Shown one piece after another: positions 10,055-17,053 of a stretch of DNA of 64,000 nucleotides. Below the pieces are notes generated by a model. The model was not told the DNA's origin and did no database searches. It saw only the letters and a list, made by a program, of their open reading frames with translations. The stretch spans positions 62,001 to 126,000 of the forward strand of contig NZ_MBEJ01000078.1 of assembly GCF_001953975.1 (NCBI RefSeq), in the 5' to 3' direction. The position numbers and the translations under genes are program-made. How positions within the stretch are numbered: the stretch's first letter is position 1; each line of letters starts with the position of its first letter. The DNA comes from Mycobacterium sp. NS-7484. Its GTDB lineage: Bacteria; Actinomycetota; Actinomycetes; Mycobacteriales; Mycobacteriaceae.

Positions 10055-11650
10055 TCACCGCTCGATCACGGCAGCAGATCCGGGTACACCGCGGTCTAAT
10101 GTAGCCGCCGCCGCGACATGCAGCGGGCCCTGCTCGAAATCCGCCCCGACATGCACCGGAGCCGGCCCGGCCGCACCGCCGCCGGCCGCCATCGCCTCGA
10201 GGTCGGGTGGCAGGGTCTTGGCGGCCTCGCGATCCGGCTCGGCGTCCATCGGATCGGCGGGTCCGTCGAGGGAAACCGCAGGCGGCAGGCCGTCGGCCCG
10301 GTCCTCGTCGGCCCCGTCGGCCGACTCCTCGTTCTCGTCCTCGATGCCGTCCTCGTCGTCCTTGTCGTCCTTCTCGTCCTCGTCGTCCTTGTCCTCTTCG
10401 CCGTCCCGGTCTTCGTCCTCGTCAGGTCGGCCGTCGCCGTCGACATCCGTCGGACCTGCCGCCAGGTCGCCCGACGCCTTGTCGAGCTGTGCGGCCTCGG
10501 TGCCGCCCGCCATAGCGGGCCCGGCCGCTTGACCGGCCATCTGCGCGGCCTGGCTCGCCGCCTGGGTGGCGGCTTGCGCGGCCTGTCCGGCCGCCTGCGT
10601 GACTCCGCTCAACATTCCGCTCAGGGGGCTCATCATCGAGCCCAGCAGTGTGCCCATCGCGCCGGCCGCATCACCGGCCGCATCCGACGCCGGCGCACCG
10701 GCGCCCGAGGTCGACGGTATCGATGACATCGACGGGGCCGACGACGGAGCGCCACCGGCACTGCCACCACCACTGCCCGACGGCATTCCGCCTCCGCCGC
10801 CCGACGGGGCTCCGCCTCCACCGGACGGGACGCCCGGCGCGCTCGACGCCGGATCGTCCGGTGCACTGCCGAGCGGCGGCTCGAACTCTGCGCCGGTGGG
10901 CGCCGCTCCGGCAGCCAGGGTCTGGTACTGCGCTGCCGCCGTCTGCAGAACCGCCGCGTTCTCGTTGATCTGGCCGCGCAAGGTGTTCAGGTCGTCGTTC
11001 GACTCACCGACGGCCTTGGCCACCATCGCGATCTCGGCACCCATGCGGGCGGCCGGACCGAAACCGGGGATGATGCCCGCGCTCGTGGTGAGCAGGCTCA
11101 TCGAGCCGAGCCAGTCGGAATGACCGTCGAGTTTGGCGCGGGCAGCCGCGATCTCGCCGGCTTCCTTGGTCAGCACCCCGGCCACGGTGTTGTCCAACTC
11201 GATCATCCGCTGAACCCGGCCCACCTGTTCGGTGTTGCGGGCCGTGTAGGCGCTGGCCCCGCCGCTGTTCCAGCTCTCGTTCGGGCCGGCCGAGGCGAGT
11301 ACCTGGCCGGCCGCGCTCAGCTTGGCGGCGGCGTCGCCGAAGCGTCCGCCGTTCTCCGGGGCACCGACGCCGGTGCTTTTCTTCATCGTCTCGATGGTCT
11401 GCTGGCCGGCCGCCAGGATGGGTGACCGCGCGGCCCGGACCAGAAGTGTGCCGACGCGCGTCTCGAGAAGGTCGGCGGCTTTGTGCCCGAGTTCGATCAC
11501 CTGGCTGCCGAGCTTGGCCACCTGCTCGAGTTGGGCCCCCACGGTGTTGCGGACGATGAACTCTCCGGCCTTGACGGCGCGCTCGGTCCACTTCGCGTTG
11601 TTCTCGATCACGCCTTTGCCGAAATCGGCAATCTCGCCCAGCAGTCCCAT
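10055..11650 (-). CDS. espE: ESX-1 substrate EspE (first gene of the ESX-1 operon)
   Basis: About 531 residues from the ATG at 11650 (MGLLGEIADFGKGVIENN), which has GGGGA just upstream; a longer GTG frame to 11764 has no support. The N-terminal 250 residues are a helical EspB/EspE-like domain. Next come a Gly/Pro/Ser-rich spacer, an Ala/Gln-rich repeat (AAQAATQAASQAAQMAGQ), and then a strongly acidic Asp/Glu tract (bases about 10310-10450) that includes DVDGDGRPDEDE, a loop of calcium-binding type. EspE is a cell-surface and secreted ESX-1 substrate. It heads the operon and is followed by espF. Sequence outside the N-terminal domain diverges widely among mycobacteria, so the name rests largely on position. 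Confidence 0.82.
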   Translation of the reverse strand: MGLLGEIADFGKGVIENNAKWTERAVKAGEFIVRNTVGAQLEQVAKLGSQVIELGHKAADLLETRVGTLLVRAARSPILAAGQQTIETMKKSTGVGAPENGGRFGDAAAKLSAAGQVLASAGPNESWNSGGASAYTARNTEQVGRVQRMIELDNTVAGVLTKEAGEIAAARAKLDGHSDWLGSMSLLTTSAGIIPGFGPAARMGAEIAMVAKAVGESNDDLNTLRGQINENAAVLQTAAAQYQTLAAGAAPTGAEFEPPLGSAPDDPASSAPGVPSGGGGAPSGGGGGMPSGSGGGSAGGAPSSAPSMSSIPSTSGAGAPASDAAGDAAGAMGTLLGSMMSPLSGMLSGVTQAAGQAAQAATQAASQAAQMAGQAAGPAMAGGTEAAQLDKASGDLAAGPTDVDGDGRPDEDEDRDGEEDKDDEDEKDDKDDEDGIEDENEESADGADEDRADGLPPAVSLDGPADPMDAEPDREAAKTLPPDLEAMAAGGGAAGPAPVHVGADFEQGPLHVAAAATLDRGVPGSAAVIER

Positions 11651-12039
11651 TCCCCGTTTCCCCTTCGCCGCAACAGAGGTTACCAGCGCATCCGACCCGG
11701 TCAGTGCACCAATTTCCGGCCTCAGAAGCTGCCGAAATCCGGTTCTGAAACCGCTGCGGCACACGGTTTATCGCAGTTGAGTCCGGGTTTTATCGGGCCG
11801 GTCCACCGGTGGCCGCATTGCCGGGCCGGTGACTCGGGCGCCGCCGCGACGGTCCGTCGACCCCACGGCCCCTCCGGGCCGTCAGCTACCGTCACATGTG
11901 GTTGTGAACTTTGCCGCCGGTATTTGCTGGTGCGTTATTTCGGCCGGATTGTGGTCGGATCCTGCACCGCGGGCGGGTTGTGGTCGATACTTGAGCACTG
12001 TCAAAGTTCCCGTGTGTGAGTTCCGGAGGAGATTCAGGC
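11651..12039. promoter_or_regulatory. Divergent promoter region between espE and the MinD-like gene
   Basis: A 389-bp gap between divergent genes, so it must contain the start of the ESX-1 operon (minus strand) and of the MinD-like gene (plus strand). Visible elements are a 7-bp inverted repeat ACGGCCC-4-GGGCCGT at 11865-11882, a small dyad TTGA-6-TCAA just upstream of the plus-strand gene, and a GATACT that could serve as a -10 for it. No convincing -35 is seen for either direction. This is the expected site for WhiB6, EspM or EspR-type control of espE, but I cannot identify their sites with confidence. Confidence 0.45.
12025..12031 (+). promoter_or_regulatory. Shine-Dalgarno sequence that fixes the start of the MinD-like gene
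   Basis: GGAGGAG lies 8 nt before the GTG at 12040. An in-frame GTG at 12016 is upstream of, and partly covered by, this ribosome binding site, so translation from 12040 is more likely. Confidence 0.7.
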
Positions 12040-13515
12040 GTGTCCGACCCCGACGACACCTTGCGTAGAGAGCTCGGCTGGACGGGTCCGGAGGAATCCC
12101 ACTTCGAGCCCGACACCCGACCGACCCGGCGTCAGCCTCCGGCGCCGCCCTCGATCCCCGGGCGCCCCCCGGTCGACTTCACCCCGAAGCCATCCGGCAA
12201 CTCCGAGTCCGACGATCCACAGGGCGTCCCCACCGATCCCGACGCCGAACGGGCCCGCAGCACCTTCCGCGAGGCGCCGGCGGCCCAGCCGTCCCCGCAA
12301 CAGCAACAGCCGCCGCAACAACAGATGCCACCGCCTCCCCCGCCTCCGGTGCCGTCGCCGCCTCCGCACGACTCTCGGCCGGTACCGCCCCGGCCCGATG
12401 CGTGGGAGCAGCACCCGCCGGGCTGGCAGCTTCCGTCCCAGCGTCCACCCGGCCCAGGTGGGCCGAGCGGTCCACCGCACCAGCCCTATGGCCCGCCGCC
12501 GGGCCAGCCGTGGCCCGGCGACGGTGGTTTCGCACCGGAGCAGGGTGGGATGCCCGAGGCCCCGCCGGTACCGCCGGGCTCGTACGCCGATCGGATCCGG
12601 GTCAACGACCTCGTGCCGCCCAAGCGGCAACCGCCCGGCAGTGGTTGGCGGCTGTTCGTGTACCGGGCCACCTTCGGGCTGGTCAACCTGGGCCCGTCGG
12701 CCGACGACATCCGTCAGGCCGAGCTCGAAGCCAAGATCAAAGGCGCCCTACGCGGTCACTACAAGGTGGGCGTGATGGGCAAGGGCGGGGTCGGCAAGAC
12801 CACCGTCTCGGCCAGTGTCGGGTCGATCTTCGCCCAGCTGCGCCAGGACGACCGGGTGGTGGCCATCGACGCGGACACGTCGTTCGGCAAGTTGGGCAGC
12901 CGTGTCGACCCGCAGGCCCAGAGTTCGTACTGGGAGCTGGCCAACGACAAGCATCTCGACTCGTTCGCCGATGTGCGCAGCCGGGTCGGCAACAACGCGG
13001 CCGGACTGTTCGTGTTGGCCGGTGAGGGGACGCCGGCCCGCCGCCGGGTGCTCGATGCGGCGATTTACCGCGAGGCCACCACGCGGCTGGACAAGCACTT
13101 CTCCATCTCGGTGGTGGACTGCAGTTCCACCATGGATTCGCCGGTCACCCAAGAGGTTCTGCGTGACCTCGACGGGTTGATCGTGGTCTCCTCGCCGTGG
13201 GTCGACGGCGCCGCCACCGCCGGTCAGACCCTGGACTGGCTGGCCGCCCACGACATGACCAGCCTGTTGCAGCGCACGGTCGTGGTGCTCAACGACTCCG
13301 ACGGCCACGCCGACAAACGCACCCGCTCGATCCTGGCCGGACAGTTCTCGGGTCAGGGGCAGCGGGTGATCGAGGTTCCGTTCGACGGGCATCTGCGCCC
13401 CGGTGGGGTGGTGGACCCTCGGGAGATGTCGACCGCGACGCGGCGACGCTTCCTGGAGATCGCCGCGGCCCTGGCCGAGCACTTCCCCACCCAGGACGAC
13501 CGTCGGGACCGGTAA
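12040..13515 (+). CDS. Proline-rich MinD/ParA-like ATPase (EspI/Rv3860-type ESX-1-associated protein)
   Basis: A 491-residue protein with two parts. Residues 1 to about 190 are low-complexity Pro/Gln-rich sequence (PPPPPPVPSPPP and similar). The remainder is a MinD/ParA-family deviant Walker ATPase, with KGGVGKT at residue 248, the DADTSFGKLG strand, and VVDCSSTMDSPVTQEVL in the switch region. M. tuberculosis has several such proteins encoded in or near ESX loci (Rv3876/EspI, Rv3860, Rv3888c). EspI is reported to modulate ESX-1 secretion when ATP is low. In this locus the gene lies between espE (divergent) and the EspM-type regulator (convergent, 9 bp apart), so an ESX-1 role is an inference from location and architecture. 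It is not EspI itself, which normally lies downstream of esxA. Confidence 0.85.
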   Translation: MSDPDDTLRRELGWTGPEESHFEPDTRPTRRQPPAPPSIPGRPPVDFTPKPSGNSESDDPQGVPTDPDAERARSTFREAPAAQPSPQQQQPPQQQMPPPPPPPVPSPPPHDSRPVPPRPDAWEQHPPGWQLPSQRPPGPGGPSGPPHQPYGPPPGQPWPGDGGFAPEQGGMPEAPPVPPGSYADRIRVNDLVPPKRQPPGSGWRLFVYRATFGLVNLGPSADDIRQAELEAKIKGALRGHYKVGVMGKGGVGKTTVSASVGSIFAQLRQDDRVVAIDADTSFGKLGSRVDPQAQSSYWELANDKHLDSFADVRSRVGNNAAGLFVLAGEGTPARRRVLDAAIYREATTRLDKHFSISVVDCSSTMDSPVTQEVLRDLDGLIVVSSPWVDGAATAGQTLDWLAAHDMTSLLQRTVVVLNDSDGHADKRTRSILAGQFSGQGQRVIEVPFDGHLRPGGVVDPREMSTATRRRFLEIAAALAEHFPTQDDRRDR

Positions 13516-13524
13516 CCCGACCGA

Positions 13525-14316
13525 TCAGCGCATCGCGCCGATCAACGCCTCGAGGGCGTGGACGGAGGGTGCGTCGACCGGGTACTCCGCCTCGGCGCGC
13601 GCCACGGTGTCCTCGGAAACCCCGGCGGCCGTGGCGGTTTCACCGATGGTGAGGTTCGACTGCCGGCGTGCGGCGTACAGCCGTTGCCCCAGCGTGGCGC
13701 CGGGCGCGGTGGCGGCCAGCGTGGTCAGCTCGTCGATCTGGCGGCGTACCGCGCTGAGCGCCTTGATCAGCGCCGGGGTCACCATGCTGAGGCGTGCGGC
13801 GCGCGATGCCACCGCTTCCAACTGCCGCAGATCGGCCAGCACGGAGGTGACCCGCGGGGTGAACTCGGGGTCGCCCACCGCGGGCAAGGTGGCGATCGTC
13901 GACTCGAGGGTGTTCACCGCGGTCAGCACCGCCTGGGCGATCAGCGGCACCTCGTCGCTGGCCGGCGGCGTCGTGGTCAACGGCACGGCCGGCGGCTGGG
14001 CGGCGACGACGGTCGGTGGGTCGACGAACGCCGGTGCGGACATCGCCGGATCGGGCACCGGAGCACCCTGACGCAGCCGCGCGATGGTGCCGGGCGGCCA
14101 GCGCAGCACCTCTTCGAGCTTGAGCCTGGTGCGCTCGCGCGGCCAGCTGCGACCCTTTTCGAAGGCGATGAGCGCCCCGGCGTTGATGATTCCCTCGGCG
14201 GCGAGGCTGCGCTGGCTGATGTCGAGTTCGCGGCGGCGGGCCGCTGCTGCAGCACCTGCGCGGATAAGTCCGACATCGAACTCACCAGTGGCGAGATCGT
14301 ACTCAGCGTCGGTCAT
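13525..14316 (-). CDS. espM: Double helix-turn-helix regulator in the EspM position
   Basis: A 263-residue predicted DNA-binding protein from ATG 14316; GAGGAA at 14326-14331 gives a spacing of 9 nt, whereas the longer frame would need a TTG with no ribosome binding site. Two XRE-like HTH modules are visible. One is N-terminal (SQRSLAAEGIINAGALIAFE, about residues 35-75) and one is at the extreme C-terminus (LTIGETATAAGVSEDTVARAE). They are joined by an Ala/Pro-rich helical linker. It is transcribed away from whiB6 and lies on the espE side, which is the arrangement of Rv3863/EspM, the repressor of whiB6 described in M. marinum. Naming rests on synteny; I cannot verify sequence orthology. Confidence 0.62.
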   Translation of the reverse strand: MTDAEYDLATGEFDVGLIRAGAAAAARRRELDISQRSLAAEGIINAGALIAFEKGRSWPRERTRLKLEEVLRWPPGTIARLRQGAPVPDPAMSAPAFVDPPTVVAAQPPAVPLTTTPPASDEVPLIAQAVLTAVNTLESTIATLPAVGDPEFTPRVTSVLADLRQLEAVASRAARLSMVTPALIKALSAVRRQIDELTTLAATAPGATLGQRLYAARRQSNLTIGETATAAGVSEDTVARAEAEYPVDAPSVHALEALIGAMR

Positions 14317-14703
14317 TCGGGGCTGTTCCTCGCCGATGTGCTCAGCCTCAGCGCAAGCGCGGAAGCGGTTGTCGGGACCCGTCAATCCTAACCCCCGACT
14401 GAAGCACCGCTACGCATTAGGTTTTTCGCAGATACAGCAAACAACTCCGATGCTACGGCTTGGCGACGGACTGAACCGTACTTACGCTACGGGTACACCG
14501 AGGTACCTAGTGGCGTTCTGACGTGCAGTTTTAGATCCAAATGGCCTTTACCCAGGTGGTGACGTCTCGTTACCGGTGCGAATTTTCGTAGCGGCAGTGC
14601 GCTTCGGTTTCGCTCAAACTGTTGCATCGCTACGGTTGTTGCTATAGCGTTCCTCCCAACGCGGTACGCACCGCAACAGAAAGCCCTAACAGGAGCAGCA
14701 AGC
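14317..14703. promoter_or_regulatory. whiB6/espM divergent control region with five GCTACG motifs
   Basis: This 387-bp gap separates the divergent EspM-type gene and whiB6. The hexamer GCTACG occurs at 14409, 14452, 14486 and 14629 on the plus strand and once inverted (CGTAGC at 14587-14592). Three of the copies read GCTACGG. The last copy lies between a TTGCAT (14622-14627) and the palindromic GCTATAGC (14641-14648), which could be part of the whiB6 promoter. An AGGAG ribosome binding site precedes the whiB6 ATG. EspM and WhiB6 are both known to act in this region in other mycobacteria. That the hexamer is a binding site is inference. Confidence 0.6.
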
Positions 14704-14997
14704 ATGAACGCACTGATGTCCAACGGCATCCCGCTCGGCGTGTGCACCAGTGATCCGGAGCGGTGGACCTCCACCCCGGACGACCAGGCGAAGGTCATCT
14801 GCCGGGAATGCCCGCGGCGGTGGCTGTGCGCCCGGGAGGCCTGCGAACTACCGCGCGCCGAGGGGCTGTGGGCCGGGATCATGGTTCCCGACGCCGGCCG
14901 TGGCCGCAGCTTCGCGCTCAAGCAGCTGCGATCGCTGGCCGAGCGCAACGGTTACCCGGTCCGCAAGCTGCGCCTGGTGTTCCCCGACGCGGCCTGA
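14704..14997 (+). CDS. whiB6: WhiB6, iron-sulfur regulator of ESX-1
   Basis: A 97-residue WhiB protein. The family signature is intact: C14, then C33-x2-C36-x5-C42 for the Fe-S cluster, and the G(V/I)W-type turn as GLWAGI. The opening PLGVCTSDPERWT and the segment LKQLRSLAERNGYPVRKLR match WhiB6 specifically (PLGVCTQDPDRWT and ALGQLRSLAERNGYPVR in M. tuberculosis). An extra cysteine, C47, follows the cluster motif. The protein lacks about 20 N-terminal residues found in M. tuberculosis WhiB6. WhiB6 controls ESX-1 genes including espE and is itself repressed by EspM and activated by PhoP in other species. A strong hairpin follows the stop by 13 bp. Confidence 0.95.
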   Translation: MNALMSNGIPLGVCTSDPERWTSTPDDQAKVICRECPRRWLCAREACELPRAEGLWAGIMVPDAGRGRSFALKQLRSLAERNGYPVRKLRLVFPDAA

Positions 14998-15010
14998 CTC
15001 TTATTGCCCG

Positions 15011-15051
15011 GCCCTTGCGCTGCCGATTCGAGGGGACGGCAGGGCAAGGGC
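15011..15051 (+). terminator. Hairpin terminator downstream of whiB6
   Basis: Arms 15011-15025 and 15037-15051 pair over 15 positions with one mismatch (GCCCTTGCGCTGCCG against CGGCAGGGCAAGGGC), with an 11-nt loop. It begins 13 bp after the whiB6 stop. There is no long U-tract, as is usual for mycobacterial intrinsic terminators. Confidence 0.75.
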
Positions 15052-15074
15052 AGGTTTCCACTGGGGGAGGAATA

Positions 15075-15131
15075 GGGGCCCGGGGTATCTCGTTACACCC
15101 GCTGACGGTGCCGGGCATTGCCCCGGGCCCC
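15075..15131. repeat. Long-range inverted repeat, possible structured RNA or second terminator
   Basis: Perfect 11-bp arms GGGGCCCGGGG (15075-15085) and CCCCGGGCCCC (15121-15131) enclose 35 nt that contain a smaller stem, CACC...GGTG. It lies in the 204-bp gap between whiB6 and the convergent DivIVA-like gene. It could terminate transcription from either side or be part of a small RNA; the sequence alone does not decide. Confidence 0.55.
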
Positions 15132-15201
15132 ACACCAGAACCGTCGCTTCGAGCGACCACGCGCCGCGAGGCGCAGTGACGGCACCGTCCCCTCTTTTCA
15201 G

Positions 15202-15459
15202 CTATGGCTCGAGCGTGGCGGCCACCGCGTCGAGCAGAGTGTCCACCTCGTCTTCGTCATAGCCGCGCTGGAACAGCGGTGGCTTCGGGAACACGATGTG
15301 GCGGACGTCGTCGGCTCCCAGGTGCCCGCGCCCGTCGAGGCGGCGGGCGACGAGCGCGAGAAAATCGTCCACCGACTTCTTGTCATAGCCGCGCTTACCC
15401 AGCGGCGGTTTCGAAAACGCGGTACTGCGAACATCTTCGGCAGTCAATCCCCCGGTCAT
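15202..15459 (-). CDS. Small DivIVA-domain protein made of two repeats
   Basis: An 85-residue protein consisting of two copies of a roughly 38-residue module. The copies are LTAEDVRSTAFSKPPLGKRG-YDKKSVDDFL and ADDVRHIVFPKPPLFQRG-YDEDEVDTLL. Each matches the N-terminal membrane-targeting crossed-loop region of DivIVA/Wag31 (F-x-KPP-x-x-x-RGYD-x-x-x-VD). It lacks the long coiled coil of true Wag31, so it is too short to form the polar scaffold. Such mini-proteins occur in other mycobacteria without a known function. The start is ATG 15459 with no clear ribosome binding site. It is divergent from the pirin gene by 53 bp. Confidence 0.8.
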   Translation of the reverse strand: MTGGLTAEDVRSTAFSKPPLGKRGYDKKSVDDFLALVARRLDGRGHLGADDVRHIVFPKPPLFQRGYDEDEVDTLLDAVAATLEP

Positions 15460-15512
15460 GCGGTCATGCTAACCGCCGGTGACCATCCCCGAACGCGGTT
15501 ACCGTGAGGTTC

Positions 15513-16478
15513 ATGAGCAACACCGACCCGGCGCCCGCGGAAGTCACCTGCGCCAACTCGGGGTACACCGGTGTCCTGCACGCACGTGAGGTGCCCCTGG
15601 GCGGCCCGCGCGCGATCCTGGTGCGGCGCACCCTGCCGCAACGCGACCGGTCCATGATCGGCGCGTGGTGTTTTGCCGACCACTACGGCCCGCACGACGT
15701 CCGATCCGGCCGCGGCATGGACGTGCCGCCCCACCCGCACACCGGGTTGCAAACGGTGAGTTGGCTTTTCGACGGGCTGATCGAACACCGCGACAGCGCC
15801 GGGATCCACGCGTTCGTCCGTCCCGGCGAGCTCAACCTGATGACGGCCGGCGCCGGGATCTGCCACTCCGAGGTATCCGTCGAGTCCACCACGATCCTGC
15901 ACGGCGTACAGCTGTGGGTGGCCCTGCCGGACACCGCCCGCGATACCGACCGCGACTTCGCACACCACGCACCACCGCCGCGCACCGTCGACGGCGCCAC
16001 GCTCCGGGTGTTCCTGGGTGAGTTGGAGCCCGCGCGGTCCCCGGTCCACACGTTCACACCGCTGCTGGGCGCCCAGATCGACCTCGACCCGGGGGCGGTG
16101 TTGACGCTGGACGTCGACCCGCAGTTCGAACACGGCGTGCTCCTCGACCAGGGCGCGGTCGAGGTTGCCGGCAGCGCACTGGATGTCGCCGACCTGGCCT
16201 ACCAGGGCCCGGGCTGCGCCCAACTGGAACTGGCCAACCGCGGCGCGGGCCCGGCGCGAGCGGTGCTGCTGGGCGGACCACCGTTTCCCGAGGAGCTGGT
16301 GATGTGGTGGAACTTCGTCGGCCGCAGCCACGACGACATCGCGACCTACCGCGCGTTGTGGCAGGCCAACGATGCCCGGTTTGGTGACGTGCACGGCTAT
16401 GCCGGCACGATCGTCAGGCTGCCGGCGCCGCCGTTGCCCAATGGACGGCTCAAGCCCAGGCCGAGGCCGTCGAATTAG
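15513..16478 (+). CDS. Pirin-family bicupin protein
   Basis: A 321-residue protein of the pirin family (cupin superfamily). The metal-binding motif is present in the N-terminal cupin: PPHPHTGLQTVSW supplies two His ligands, EHRDS the third His, and CHSEVSVES follows. The C-terminal half ends in the family-typical LLGGPPFPEELVMWWNFVGRS. The start is the ATG at 15513, with GTGAGG a few bases upstream. Some pirins have quercetinase-like dioxygenase activity and others act as redox-sensing cofactors; nothing here says which applies. It converges on the following gene with 8 bp between stops. Confidence 0.92.
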   Translation: MSNTDPAPAEVTCANSGYTGVLHAREVPLGGPRAILVRRTLPQRDRSMIGAWCFADHYGPHDVRSGRGMDVPPHPHTGLQTVSWLFDGLIEHRDSAGIHAFVRPGELNLMTAGAGICHSEVSVESTTILHGVQLWVALPDTARDTDRDFAHHAPPPRTVDGATLRVFLGELEPARSPVHTFTPLLGAQIDLDPGAVLTLDVDPQFEHGVLLDQGAVEVAGSALDVADLAYQGPGCAQLELANRGAGPARAVLLGGPPFPEELVMWWNFVGRSHDDIATYRALWQANDARFGDVHGYAGTIVRLPAPPLPNGRLKPRPRPSN

Positions 16479-16486
16479 GCCTCGAG

Positions 16487-16990
16487 TCAGGCCTTGAGAT
16501 ATTGCGCGGTGTTGCCGCCCACCGGCATCTCGGGCAGACCGAGCTTGCGGTGATCCCAGCTGCGCAACCGGCTCGGCACCACGCGCACCGCGATGCGGTT
16601 GTTCATCATCTGGTCGACGAACGGCCGCATCTCGTCGGTGTAGGGGCCGGTGTAGCGTTCCCACACGCTGATACCCACGCGCAGAAGGGTTTCCGGGTCG
16701 TCGACGATCTCGGCGGTGCCGTCGATGGACACGCCGCGCAGGGTGTCGTAGGTGTCGCCGTCCTCGATCATCACCGTGATGGTCGGGTCACGACGCACGT
16801 TGACCGCCTTCTGCGACTTGGCCTTGGTCTCGAACCAGATCTCGCCGTCGAGCATCGCGTACCACATGGCGACCAGGTGCGGTCGGCCGTTGGGCAGCAC
16901 CGTGGCCATCGTCGCGGTCCGGCTGTGTTCGATGAATTCGGCGATCTCCTCGTCGCTCATGACGATCTTTGCCCGCTCGTTCTTACCCAC
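16487..16990 (-). CDS. PPOX-class (pyridoxamine oxidase/F420-type split-barrel) protein
   Basis: A 167-residue split beta-barrel protein. The segment TATMATVLPNGRPHLVAMWYAMLDGEIWF, followed by SQKAVNVRRDPTITVMIE, is typical of the flavin/F420-binding PPOX family that is widely expanded in mycobacteria. Start GTG 16990 is supported by GAGAGG six nucleotides upstream. Members reduce substrates such as biliverdin, fatty acids or xenobiotics with F420H2, or bind FMN. The substrate cannot be told from sequence. Confidence 0.85.
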   Translation of the reverse strand: MGKNERAKIVMSDEEIAEFIEHSRTATMATVLPNGRPHLVAMWYAMLDGEIWFETKAKSQKAVNVRRDPTITVMIEDGDTYDTLRGVSIDGTAEIVDDPETLLRVGISVWERYTGPYTDEMRPFVDQMMNNRIAVRVVPSRLRSWDHRKLGLPEMPVGGNTAQYLKA

Positions 16991-17053
16991 CTGCCACCTC
17001 TCTGCTCGCGTCAGCCCACCATAGCCACGCCGGTTCAGGGGCCCCCGCCCGCT

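Noticed and set aside
16477..16494. Small AGGCCT dyad between the pirin and PPOX genes as a terminator
   Set aside because: Only 6 bp, built from a self-complementary hexamer and lying partly inside the gene ends.
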